Assembly (NCBI RefSeq): GCF_036711975.1
Contig: NC_091972.1
Coordinates: 25,673,001 to 25,737,000, forward strand
From: Onthophagus taurus
Lineage: Eukaryota > Arthropoda > Insecta > Coleoptera > Scarabaeidae
Reading direction: 5' to 3'
Length of the DNA: 64,000 nt
Shown piece by piece: positions 15,901 through 30,400 of the stretch. How positions within the stretch are numbered: position 1 is the stretch's first letter; each line of letters opens with the position of its first letter. The notes beneath the pieces are model-generated. The model was not told the DNA's origin. It did no database searches and saw only the letters and a program-made list of their open reading frames with translations. A program made the translations under genes and the position numbers.

Positions 15901-18900
15901 CCATATTTGTGATACTCAGGCTCCTAATAACATATTGGAGCATGTTGGAGATAAAAAAGAAAATATGCCCAAAACGTGATATTATGACGTTATACGCCGT
16001 TCTGAGCCATGTTTGAACTTTCTATCACTTTTGGTTCCGATGATTCTGTTGACCATATATGTGATATTCAGGCTCCTAATAACATATTGGAGCATGTTGG
16101 AGATAAAAAAGAAAATATGCCCAAAACGTGATATTATGACGTTATACGCCGTTCTGAGCCATGTTTGAACTTTCTATCACTTTTGGTTCCGATAATTCTG
16201 TTGACCATATTTGTGATATTCAGGGGCCAAATATCCTATTGGAGCATGTTGGAGATAAAAAATAAAATGCGCCCAAAACGTGATATTATGACGTTATACG
16301 CCGTTCTGAGCCATATTTGAACTTTCTATCACTTTCGGTTCCGGTAATTCTGTTGACCATATTTGTGATATTCAGGGGCCAAATATCGTATTGGAGCATG
16401 TTGGAGATAAAAAACACAATATGCCCAAAACGTGATATTATGACGTTATACGCCGTTCTGAGCCATGTTTGAACTTTCTATCACTTTTTGTTCCGGTAAT
16501 TCTGTTGACCATATATGTGATATTCAGGCGCCAAATGACATCTCGGAGCATGTTGGAGATAAAAAACAAAATGTGCCCAAAACGTGATATTATGACGTTA
16601 TACGCCGTTCTGAGACATGTTTGAACTTTCTATCACTTTTGGTTCCGATGATTCTGTTGACCATATATGTGATATTCAGGCGCCAAATGACATCTCGGAG
16701 CATGTTGGAGATAAAAAACAAAATGTGCCCAAAACGTGATATTATGACGTTATACGCCGTTCTGAGACATATTTGAACTTTCTATCACTTTTGGTTCCGA
16801 TGATTCTGTTGACCATATATGTGATATTCAGGCGCCTAATAACATTTTGGAGCATGTTGGAGATAAAAACAAAATGTGCCCAAAACGTGATATTATGACG
16901 TTATACGCCGTTCTGAGCCATGTTTGAACTTTCTATCACTTTTGGTTCCGATAATTCTGTTGACCATATTTGTGATATTCAGGCGCCAAATGACATGTTG
17001 GAGCATGTTGGAGATAAAAAACAATATGTGCCCAAAACGTGATATTATGACGTTATACGCCGTTCTGAGCCATGTTTGAAATTTCTATCACTTTTGGTTC
17101 CGGTAATTCTGTTGACCATATATGTGATATTCAGGCGCCAAATGACATATTGGAGCATGTTGGAGATAAAAAACAAAATGTTCCCAAAACGTGATATTAT
17201 GATGTTATACGCCGTTCTGAGCCATGTTTGAACTTTCTATCACTTTTGGTTCCGATGATTCTGTTGACCATATATGTGATATTCAGGGGCCAAATGTCAT
17301 CTTGGAGCATGTTGGAGATAAAAACAAAATGTGCCCAAAACGTGATATTATGACGTTATACGCCGTTCTGAGCCATGTTTGAACTTTCTATCACTTTTGG
17401 TTCCGATAATTCTGTTGACCATATTTATGATATTCAGGGGCCTAATGTCGTATTGGAGCATGTTGGAGATAAAAAACAAAATGTGCCCAAAACGTGATAT
17501 TATGATGTTATACGCCGTTCTGAGCCATGTTTGAACTTTCTATCACTTTTTGTTCCGGTAATTCTGTTGACCATATATGTGATATTCAGGCGCCAAATGA
17601 CATCTTGGAGCATGTTGGAGATAAAAAACAAAATGTGCCCAAAACGTGATATTATGACGTTATACGCCGTTCTGAGCCATGTTTGAACTTTCTATCACTT
17701 TTGGTTCCGGTAATTCTGTTGACCATATATGTGATATTCAGGGGCCAAATGTCATCTTGGAGCATGTTGGAGATAAAAAACAAAATGTGCCCAAAACGTG
17801 ATATTATGACGTTATACGCCGTTCAGGGCCATGTTTGAACTTTCTATCACTTTTGGTTCCGATAATTCTGTTGACCATATTTGTGATATTCCGGGGCCTA
17901 ATGTCGTATTGGAGCATGTTGGAGATAAAAAACAAAATGTGCCCAAAACGTGATATGATGTTAAACGCCGTTCTGAGCCATGTTTGAACTTTCTATCACT
18001 TTTTGTTCCGGTAATTCTGTTGACCATATATGTGATATTCAGGCGCCAAATGACATGTTGGAGCATGTTGGAGATAAAAAACATTATGTGCCCAAAAGTG
18101 ATATTATGACGTTATACACCGTTCTGAGCCATGTTTGAACTTTCTATCACTTTTGTTTCCGATAATTCTGTTGACCATATTTGTGATATTCAGGCGCCAA
18201 ATGACATGTTGGAGCATGTTGGAGATAAAAAACAATATGTGCCCAAAACGTGATATTATGACGTTATACGCCGTTCTGAGCCATGTTTGAACTTTCTATC
18301 ACTTTTGGTTCCGATAATTCTGTTGACCATATTTGTGATATTCAGGGGCCAAATATCGTATTGGAGCATGTTGGAGATAAAAAACAAAATATGCCCAAAA
18401 CGTGATATTATGACGTTATACGCCGTCCTGAGCCATGTTTGAACTTTCTATCACCTTTGGTTCCGGTAATTCTGTTGACCATATATGTGATATTCAGGGG
18501 CCAAATGTCATCTTGGAGCATGTTGGAGATAAAAAACAAAATGTGCCCAAAACGTGATATTATGACGTTATACGCCGTTCTGAGCCATGTTTGAACTTTC
18601 TATCACTTTTGGTTCCGATGATTCTGTTGACCATATATGTGATATTCAGGCGCCAAATGACATATTGGAGCATGTTGGAGATAAAAAACAATATGTGCCC
18701 AAAACGTGATATGACGTTATACGCCGTTATGAGCCATGTTTGAACTTTCTATCACTTTTGGTTCCGATAATTCTGTTGACCATATTTGTGATATTCAGGC
18801 GCCAAATGACATGTTGGAGCATGTTGGAGATCAAAAACAATATGTGCCCAAAACGTGATATTATGACGTTATACGCCGTTCTGAGCCATGTTTGAACTTT

Positions 18901-21900
18901 CTATCACTTTTTGTTCCGGTAATTCTGTTGACCATATATGTGATATTCAGGCGCCAAATGACATCTCGGAGCATGTTGGAGATAAAAAACAAAATGTGCC
19001 CAAAACGTGATATTATGACGTTATACGCCGTTCTGAGACATATTTGAACTTTCTATCACTTTTGGTTCCGATAATTCTGTTGACCATATTTGTGATATTC
19101 AGGGGCCAAATATCGTATTGGAGCATGTTGGAGATAAAAAACAAAATGTGCCCAAAACGTGATATTATGACGTTATACGCCGTTCTGAGCTACGTTTGAA
19201 CTTTCTATCACTTTTGGTTCCGATAATTCTGTTGACCATATTTGTGATATTCAGGTGCCAAATATCGTATTGGAGCATGTTGGAGATAAAAAACAAAATG
19301 TGCCCAAAACGTGACATTATGACGTTATGCGCCGTTCTGAGCCATGTTTGAACTTTCTATCACTTTTGGTTCCGATGATTCTGTTGACCATATTTGTGAT
19401 ATTCAGGGGCCAAATATCGTATTGGAGCATGTTGGAGATAAAAAACAAAATGTGCCCAAAACGTAATATTATGACGTTATACGCCGTTCTGAGCTACGTT
19501 TGAACTTTCTATCACTTTTGGTTCCGATAATTCTGTTGACCATATTTGTGATATTCAGGGGCCAAATATCGTATTGGAGCATGTTGGAGATAAAAAACAA
19601 AATGTGCCCAAAACGTGATATTATGACGTTATGCGCCGTTCTGAGCCATGTTTGAACTTTCTATCACTTTTGGTTCCGATGATTCTGTTGACCATATATG
19701 TGATATTCAGGCGCCTAATAACATATTGGAGCATGTTGGAGATAAAAAACAAAATGTGCCCAAAACGTGATATTATGACGTTATACGCCGTTCTGAGCCA
19801 TGTTTGAACTTTCTATCACTTTTGGTTCCGGTAATTCTGTTGACCATACATGTGATATTCAGGCGCCAAATTACATCTTGGAGCATGTTGGAGATAAAAA
19901 ACAAAATGTGCCCAAAACGTGATATTATGACGTTATACGCCGTTCTGAGCCATGTTTGAACTTTCTATCACTTTTGGTTACGATAATTCTGTTGACCATA
20001 TTTGTGATACTCAGGCTCCTAATAACATATTGGAGCATGTTGGAGATAAAAAAGAAAATATGCCCAAAACGTGATATTATGACGTTATACGCCGTTCTGA
20101 GCCATGTTTGAACTTTCTATCACTTTTGGTTCCGATGATTCTGTTGACTATATATGTGATATTCAGGCTCCTAATAACATATTGGAGCATGTAGGAGATA
20201 AAAAAGAAAATATGCCCAAAACGTGATATTATGACGTTATACGCCGTTCTGAGCCATGTTTGAACTTTCTATCACTTTTGGTTCCGATAATTCTGTTGAC
20301 CATATTTGTGATATTCAGGGGCCAAATATCCTATTGGAGCATGTTGGAGATAAAAAATAAAATGCGCCCAAAACGTGATATTTTGACGTTATACGCCGTT
20401 CTGAGCCATATTTGAACTTTCTATCACTTTCGGTTCCGGTAATTCTGTTGACCATATTTGTGATATTCAGGGGCCAAATATCGTATTGGAGCATGTTGGA
20501 GATAAAAAACACAATATGCCCAAAACGTGATATTATGACGTTATACGCCGTTCTGAGCCATGTTTGAACTTTCTATCACTTTTGGTTCCGATAATTCTGT
20601 TGACCATATTTGTGATATTCAGGGGCCAAATATCGTATTGGAGCATGTTGCAGATAAAAAAGACAATATGCCCAAAACGTGATATTATGACGTTATACGC
20701 CGTCCTGAGCCATGTTTGAACTTTCTATCACTTTTGGTTCCGGTAATTCTGTTGACCATATATGTGATATTCAGGCGCCAAATGACATATTGGAGCATGT
20801 TGGAGATAAAAAACAAAATGTGCCCAAAACGTGATATTATGACGTTATACGCCGTTCTAAGCCATGTTTGAACTTTCTATCACTTTTGGTTCCGATGATT
20901 CTGTTGACCATACATGTGATATTCAGGCGCCAAATTACATCTTGGAGCATGTTGGAGATAAAAAACAAAATGTGCCCAAAACGTGATATTATGACGTTAT
21001 ACGCCGTTCTGAGCCATGTTTGAACTTTCTATCACTTTTGGTTCCGGTAATTCTGTTGACCATACATGTGATATTCAGGCGCCAAATTACATCTTGGAGC
21101 ATGTTGGAGATAAAAAACAAAATGTGCCCAAAACGTGATATTATGACGTTATACGCCGTTCTGAGCCATGTTTGAACTTTCTATCACTTTTGGTTACGAT
21201 AATTCTGTTGACCATATTTGTGATACTCAGGCTCCTAATAACATATTGGAGCATGTTGGAGATAAAAAAGAAAATATGCCCAAAACGTGATATTATGACG
21301 TTATACGCCGTTCTGAGCCATGTTTGAACTTTCTATCACTTTTGGTTCCGATGATTCTGTTGACCATATATGTGATATTCAGGCTCCTAATAACATATTG
21401 GAGCATGTAGGAGATAAAAAAGAAAATATGCCCAAAACGTGATATTATGACGTTATACGCCGTTCTGAGCCATGTTTGAACTTTCTATCACTTTTGGTTC
21501 CGATAATTCTGTTGACCATATTTGTGATATTCAGGGGCCAAATATCGTATTGGAGCATGTTGGAGATAAAAAAGACAATATGCCCAAAACGTGATATTAT
21601 GACGTTATACGCCGTCCTGAGCCATGTTTGAACTTTCTATCACTTTTGGTTCCGGTAATTCTGTTGACCATATATGTGATATCCAGGCGCCAAATGACAT
21701 CTTGGAGCATGTTGGAGATAAAAAACAAAATGTGCCCAAAACGTGATATTATGACGTTATACGCCGTTCTGAGCCATATTTGAACTTTCTATCACTTTCG
21801 GTTCCGGTAATTCTGTTGACCATATTTGTGATATTCAGGGGCCAAATATCGTATTGGAGCATGTTGGAGATAAAAAACACAATATGCCCAAAACGTGATA

Positions 21901-22364
21901 TTATGACGTTATACGCCGTTCTGAGCCATGTTTGAACTTTCTATCACTTTTAGTTCCGATAATTCTGTTGACCATATTTGTGATATTCAGGGGCCAAATA
22001 TCGTATTGGAGCATGTTGGAGATAAAAAAGACAATATGTCCAAAACGTGATATTATGACGTTATACGCCGTCCTGAGCCATGTTTGAACTTTCTATCACT
22101 TTTGGTTCCGGTAATTCTGTTGACCATATATGTGATATCCAGGCGCCAAATGACATCTTGGAGCATGTTGGAGATAAAAAACAAAATGTGCCCAAAACGT
22201 GATATTATGACGTTATACGCCGTTCTGAGCCATGTTTGAACTTTCTATCACTTTTGGTTCCGATAATTCTGTTGACCATATTTGTGATATTCAGGGGCCA
22301 AATATTGTATTGGAGCATGTTGGAGATAAAAAACACAATATGCCCAAAATGTGATATTATGACG

Positions 22365-24431
22365 TTATACGCCGTCCTGAGCCATGTTTGAACTTTCTAT
22401 CATTTTTGGTTCCGGTAATTCTGTTGACCATATATGTGATATCCAGGCGCCAAATGACATCTTGGAGCATGTTGGAGATAAAAAACAAAATGTGCCCAAA
22501 ACGTGATATGACGTTATACGCCGTTCTGAGCCATGTTTGAACTTTCTATCACTTTTGGTTCCGATAATTCTGTTGACCATATTTGTGATATTCAGGCGCC
22601 AAATGACATGTTGGAGCATGTTGGAGATCAAAAACAATATGTGCCCAAAACGTGATGTTATGACGTTATACGCCGTTCTGAGCCATGTTTGAACTTTCTA
22701 TCACTTTTTGTTCCGGTAATTCTGTTGACCATATATGTGATATTCAGGCGCCAAATGACATCTCGGAGCATGTTGGAGATAAAAAACAAAATGTGCCCAA
22801 AACGTGATATTATGACGTTATACGCCGTTCTGACAATGAGACATGTTTGAACTTTCTATCACTTTTGGTTCCGATGATTCTGTTGACCATATATGTGATA
22901 TTCAGGCGCCAAATGACATCTCGGAGCATGTTGGAGATAAAAAACAAAATGTGCCCAAAACGTGATATTATGACGTTATACGCCGTTCTGAGACATGTTT
23001 GAACTTTCTATCACTTTTGGTTCCGATGATTCTGTTGACCATATATGTGATATTCAGGCGCCTAATAACATATTGGAGCATGTTGGAGATAAAAACAAAA
23101 TGTGCCCAAAACGTGATATTATGACGTTATACGCCGTTCTGAGCCATGTTTGAACTTTCTATCACTTTTGGTTCCGGTAATTCTGTTGACCATATATGTG
23201 ATATTCAGGCGCCAAATGACATGTTGGAGCATGTTGGAGATAAAAAACAATATGTGCCCAAAACGTGATATTATGACGTTATACGCCGTTCTGAGCCATG
23301 TTTGAACTTTCTATCACTTTTGGTTCCGGTAATTCTGTTGACCATATTTGTGATATTCAGGGGCCAAATATCGTATTGGAGCATGTTGGAGATAAAAAAC
23401 AAAATATGCCCAAAACGTGATATTATGACGTTATACGCCGTCCTGAGCCATGTTTGAACTTTCTATCATTTTTGGTTCTGGTAATTCTGTTGACCATATA
23501 TGTGATATCCAGGCGCCAAATGACATCTTGGAGCATGTTGGAGATAAAAAACAAAATGTGCCCAAAACGTGATATGACGTTATACGCCGTTCTGAGCCGT
23601 GTTTGAACTTTCTATCACTTTTGGTTCCGATAATTCTGTTGACCATATTTGTGATATTCAGGCGCCAAATGACATGTTGGAGCATGTTGGAGATCAAAAA
23701 CAATATGTGCCCAAAACGTGATATTATGACGTTATACGCCGTTCTGAGCCATGTTTGAACTTTCTATCACTTTTTGTCCCGGTAATTCTGTTGACCATAT
23801 ATGTGATATTCAGGCGCCAAATGACATCTCGGAGCATGTTGGAGATAAAAAACAAAATGTGCCCAAAACGTGATATTATGACGTTATACGCCGTTCTGAG
23901 ACATGTTTGAACTTTCTATCACTTTTGGTTCCGATGATTCTGTTGACCATATATGTGATATTCAGGCGCCAAATGACATGTTGGAGCATGTTGGAGATAA
24001 AAAACAATATGTGCCCAAAACGTGATATTATGACGTTATACGCCGTTCTGAGCCATGTTTGAACTTTCTATCACTTTTGGTTCCGATAATTCTGTTGACC
24101 ATATTTGTGATATTCAGGGGCCAAATATCGTATTGGAGCATGTTGGAGATAAAAAACAAAATATGCCCAAAACGTGATATTATGACGTTATACGCCGTCC
24201 TGAGCCATGTTTGAACTTTCTATCACTTTTGGTTCCGGTAATTCTGTTGACCATATATGTGATATCCAGGCGCCAAATGACATCTTGGAGCATGTTGGAG
24301 ATAAAAAACAAAATGTGCCCAAAACGTGATATTATGACGTTATACGCCGTTCTGAGCCATGTTTGAACTTTCTATCACTTTTGGTTCCGATAATTCTGTT
24401 GACCATATTTGTGATATTCAGGCGCCAAATG
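22365..24431. repeat. 1,066-bp satellite duplication (7 monomers)
   Basis: The stretch at 22365-22637 recurs almost unchanged at 23431-23703, an offset of 1,066 bp. It carries shared rare variants: TATCATTTTTGGTT, GATATCCAGGCGCC, a short GATATGACGTT junction and GGAGATCAAAAAC. The outer limit is approximate. Confidence 0.65.
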
Positions 24432-27400
24432 ACATGTTGGAGCATGTTGGAGATAAAAAACAAAATGTGCCCAAAACGTGATATTATGACGTTATACGCC
24501 GTTCTGAGACATGTTTGAACTTTCTATCACTTTTGGTTCCGATGATTCTGTTGACCATATATGTGATATTCAGGCGCCTAATAACATATTGGAGCATGTT
24601 GGAGATAAAAACAAAATGTGCCCAAAACGTGATATTATGACGTTATACGCCGTTCTGAGCCATGTTTGAACTTTCTATCACTTTTGGTTCCGGTAATTCT
24701 GTTGACCATATATGTGATATCCAGGCGCCAAATGACATCTTGGAGCATGTTGGAGATAAAAAACAAAATGTGCCCAAAACGTGATATTATGACGTTATAC
24801 GCCGTTCTGAGCCATGTTTGAACTTTCTATCACTTTTGGTTCCGATAATTCTGTTGACCATATTTGTGATATTCAGGGGCCAAATATCGTATTGGAGCAT
24901 GTTGGAGGTAAAAAATAAAATGCGCCCAAAACGTGATATTATGACGTTATACGCCGTTCTGAGCCATATTTGAACTTTCTATCACTTTTGGTTCCGGTAA
25001 TTCTGTTGACCATATTTGTGATATTCAGGGGCCAAATATCGTATTGGAGCATGTTGGAGATAAAAAATAAAATGCGCCCAAAACGTGATATTATGACGTT
25101 ATACGCCGTTCTGAGCCATGTTTGAACTTTCTATCACTTTTGGTTCCGATAATTCTGTTGACCATATTTGTGATATTCAGGGGCCAAATATCGTATTGGA
25201 GCATGTTGGAGATAAAAAATAAAATGCGCCCAAAACGTGATATTATGACGTTATACGCCGTTCTGAGCCATATTTGAACTTTCTATCACTTTTGGTTCCG
25301 GTAATTCTGTTGACCATATTTGTGATATTCAGGGGCCAAATATCGTATTGGAGCATGTTGGAGATAAAAAAACAAAATGTGCCCAAAACGTGATATTATG
25401 ACGTTATACGCCGTTCTGAGCCATGTTTGAACTTTCTATCACTTTTTGTTCCGGTAATTCTGTTGACCATATATGTGATATTCAGGCGCCAAATGACATC
25501 TTGGAGCATGTTGGAGATAAAAAACAAAATGTGCCCAAAACGTGATATTATGACGTTATACGCCGTTCTGGGCCATGTTTGAACTTTCTATCACTTTTGG
25601 TTCCGATGATTCTGTTGACCATATATGTGATATTCAGGCTCCTAATAACATATTGGAGCATGTTGGAGATAAAAAAGAAAATGTGCCCAAAACGTGATAT
25701 TATGACGTTATACGCCGTTCTGAGCCATGTTTGAACTTTCTATCACTTTTGGTTCCGATAATTCTGTTGACCATATTTGTGATATTCAGGGGCCAAATAT
25801 CGTATTGGAGCATGTTGGAGATAAAAAATAAAATGCGCCCAAAACGTGATATTATGACGTTATACGCCGTTCTGAGCCATGTTTGAACTTTCTATCACTT
25901 TTGGTTCCGATAATTCTGTTGACCATATTTGTGATATTCAGGGGCCAAATATCGTATTGGAGCATGTTGGAGATAAAAAACAAAATGTGCCCAAAACGTA
26001 ATATTATGACGTTATACGCCGTTCTGAGCCATGTTTGAACTTTCTATCACTTTTGGTTCCGGTAATTCTGTTGACCATATATGTGATATTCAGGCGCCAA
26101 ATGACATCTTGGAGCATGTTGGAGATAAAAAACAAAATGTGCCCAAAACGTGATATTATGACGTTATACGCCGTTCTGGGCCATGTTTGAACTTTCTATC
26201 ACTTTTGGTTCCGATGATTCTGTTGACCATATATGTGATATTCAGGCTCCTAATAACATATTGGAGCATGTTGGAGATAAAAAAGAAAATGTGCCCAAAA
26301 CGTGATATTATGACGTTATACGCCGTTCTGAGCCATGTTTGAACTTTCTATCACTTTTGGTTCCGATAATTCTGTTGACCATATTTGTGATATTCAGGGG
26401 CCAAATATCGTATTGGAGCATGTTGGAGATAAAAAACAAAATATGCCCAAAACGTGATATTATGACGTTATACGCCGTCCTGAGCCATGTTTGAACTTTC
26501 TATCACCTTTGGTTCCGATAATTCTGTTGACCATATTTGTGATATTCCGGGGCCTAATGTCGTATTGGAGCATTTTGGAGATAAAAAACAAAATGTGCCC
26601 AAAACGTGATATGATGTTATACTCCGTTCTGAGCCATGTTTGAACTTTCTATCACTTTTTGTTCCGGTAATTCTGTTGACCATATAAGTGATATTCAGGC
26701 GCCAAATGACATCTTGGAGCATGTTGGAGATAAAAAACAAAATGTGCCCAAAACGTGATATTATGACGTTATACGCCGTCCTGAGCCATGTTTGAACTTT
26801 CTATCACTTTTGGTTCCGGTAATTCTGTTGACCATATATGTGATATCCAGGCGCCAAATGACATCTTGGAGCATGTTGGAGATAAAAAACAAAATGTGCC
26901 CAAAACGTGATATTATGACGTTATACGCCGTTCTGAGACATGTTTGAACTTTCTATCACTTTTGGTTCCGATGATTCTGTTGACCATATATGTGATATTC
27001 AGGCGCCTAATAACATATTGGAGCATGTTGGAGATAAAAAACAAAATGTGCCCAAAACGTGATATTATGACGTTATACGCCGTTCTGAGCCATGTTTGAA
27101 CTTTCTATCACTTTTGGTTCCGATAATTCTGTTGACCACATTTGTGATATTCAGGCGCCAAATGACATGTTGGAGCATGTTGGAGATCAAAAACAATATA
27201 TACCCAAAACGTGATATTATGACGTTATACGCCGTTCTGAGCCATGTTTGAACTTTCTATCACTTTTGGTTCCGATAATTCTGTTGACCATATTTGTGAT
27301 ATTCAGGCGCCAAATGACATTTTGGAGCATGTTGGAGATCAAAAACAATATGTGCCCAAAACGTGATATTATGACGTTATACGCCGTTCTGAGCCATGTT

Positions 27401-30400
27401 TGAACTTTCTATCACTTTTTGTTCCGGTAATTCTGTTGACCATATATGTGATATTCAGGCGCCAAATGACATCTCGGAGCATGTTGGAGATAAAAAACAA
27501 AATGTGCCCAAAACGTGATATTATGACGTTATACGCCGTTCTGAGACATGTTTGAACTTTCTATCACTTTTGGTTCCGATGATTCTGTTGACCATATATG
27601 TGATATTCAGGCGCCAAATGACATCTCGGAGCATGTTGGAGATAAAAAACAAAATATGCCCAAAACGTGATATTATGACGTTATACGCCGTTCTGAGACA
27701 TGTTTGAACTTTCTATCACTTTTGGTTCCGATGATTCTGTTGACCATATATGTGATATTCAGGCGCCTAATAACATATTGGAGCATGTTGGAGATAAAAA
27801 CAAAATGTGCCCAAAACGTGATATTATGACGTTATACGCCGTTCTGAGCCATGTTTGAACTTTCTATCACTTTTGGTTCCGATAATTCTGTAGACCATAT
27901 TTGTGATATTCAGGCGCCAAATGACATGTTGGAGCATGTTGGAGATAAAAAACAATATGTGCCCAAAACGTGATATTATGACGTTATACGCCGTTCTGAG
28001 CCATGTTTGAACTTTCTATCACTTTTGGTTCCGATGATTCTGTTGACCATATATGTGATATTCAGGCGATAAATGACATCTTGGAGCATGTTGGAGATAG
28101 AAAACAAAATATGCCCTAAACGTGATATTATGACGTTATACGCCGTTCTGAGCCATGTTTGAACTTTCTATCACTTTTGGTTCCGGTAATTCTGTTGACC
28201 ATATATGTGATATTCAGGCGCCAAATGACATCTTGGAGCATGTTGGAGATAAAAAACAAAATGCGCCCAAAACGTGATATTATGACGTTATACTCCATTC
28301 TGAGCCATGTTTGAACTTTCTATCACTTTTGGTTCCGATAATTCTGTTGACCATATTTGTGATATTCAGGGGCCAAATATCGTATTGGAGCATGTTGGAG
28401 ATAAAAAACAAAATGTGCCCAAAACGTGATATTATGACGTTATACGCCGTTCAGAGCCACGTTTGAACTTTCTATCACTTTTGGTTCCGACAATTCTGTT
28501 GACCATATTTGTGATATTCAGGGGCCAAATATCGTATTGGAGCATGTTGGAGATAAAAAACAAAATGCGCCCAAAACGTGATATTATGACGTTATACGCC
28601 GTTCTGAGCCATGTTTGAACTTTCTATCACTTTTGGTTCCGGTAATTCTGTTGACCATATATGTGATATTCAGGCGCCTAATGACATCTTGGAGCATGTT
28701 GGAGATAAAAAACAAAATGTGCCCAAAACGTGATATTATGACGTTATACGCCGTTCTGAGCCATGTTTGAACTTTCTATCACTTTTGGTTCAGATGATTC
28801 TGTTGACCATATATGTGATATTCAGGCGCCTAATAACATATTGGAGCATGTTGGAGATAAAAAACAAAATGTGCCCAAAACGTGATATTATGACGTTATA
28901 CGCCGTTCTGAGCCATGTTTGAACTTTCTATCACTTTTGGTTCCGGTAATTCTGTTGACCATATATGTGATATTCAGGCGCCTAATGACATCTTGGAGCA
29001 TGTTGGAGATAAAAAACAAAATGTGCCCAAAACGTGATATTATGACGTTATACGCCGTTCTGAGACATGTTTGAACTTTCTATCACTTTTGGTTCCGATG
29101 ATTCTGTTGACCATATATGTGATATTCAGGCTCCTAATAACATATTGGAGCATGTTGGAGATAAAAAAGAAAATGTGCCCAAAACGTGATATTATGACGT
29201 TATACGCCGTTCTGAGCCATGTTTGAACTTTCTATCACTTTTGGTTCCGATAATTCCGTTGACCATATTTGTGATATTCAGGGGCCAAATATCGTATTGG
29301 AGCATGTTGGAGATAAAAAACAAAATGTGCCCAAAACGTGATATTATGACGTTATACGCCGTTCTGAGCCATGTTTGAACTTTCTATCACTTTTTGTTCC
29401 GGTAATTCTGTTGACCATATATGTGATATTCAGGCGCCAAATGACATGTTGGAGCATGTTGGAGATCAAAAACAATATGTGCCCAAAACGTGATATGACG
29501 TTATACGCCGTTCTGAGCCATGTTTGAACTTTCTATCACTTTTGGTTCCGATAATTCTGTTGACCATATTTGTGATATTCAGGCGCCAAATGACATGTTG
29601 GAGCATGTTGGAGATCAAAAACAATATGTGCCCAAAACGTGATATTATGACGTTATACGCCGTTCTGAGCCATGTTTGAACTTTCTATCACTTTTTGTTC
29701 CGGTAATTCTGTTGACCATATATGTGATATTCAGGCGCCAAATGACATCTCGGAGCATGTTGGAGATAAAAAACAAAATGTGCCCAAAACGTGATATTAT
29801 GACGTTATACGCCGTTCTGAGACATGTTTGAACTTTCTATCACTTTTGGTTCCGATGATTCTGTTGACCATATATGTGATATTCAGGCGCCAAATGACAT
29901 CTCGGAGCATGTTGGAGATAAAAAACAAAATGTGCCCAAAACGTGATATTATGACGTTATACGCCGTTCTGAGACATGTTTGAACTTTCTATCACTTTTG
30001 GTTCCGATGATTCTGTTGACCATATATGTGATATTCAGGCGCCTAATAACATATTGGAGCATGTTGGAGATAAAAACAAAATGTGCCCAAAACGTGATAT
30101 TATGACGTTATACGCCGCTCTGAGCCATGTTTGAAATTTCTATCACTTTTGGTTCCGGTAATTCTGTTGACCATATATGTGATATTCAGGCGCCAAATGA
30201 CATGTTGGAGCATGTTGGAGATAAAAAACAATATGTGCCCAAAACGTGATATTATGACGTTATACGCCGTTCTGAGCCATGTTTGAACTTTCTATCACTT
30301 TTGGTTCCGATAATTCTGTTGACCATATTTGTGATATTCAGGCGCCAAATGACATGTTGGAGCATGTTGGAGATAAAAAACAATATGTGCCCAAAACGTG

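Noticed and set aside
22838..22846. Six extra bases (CAATGA) in one satellite monomer
   Set aside because: A single small insertion in one monomer of about 299; most likely ordinary drift.
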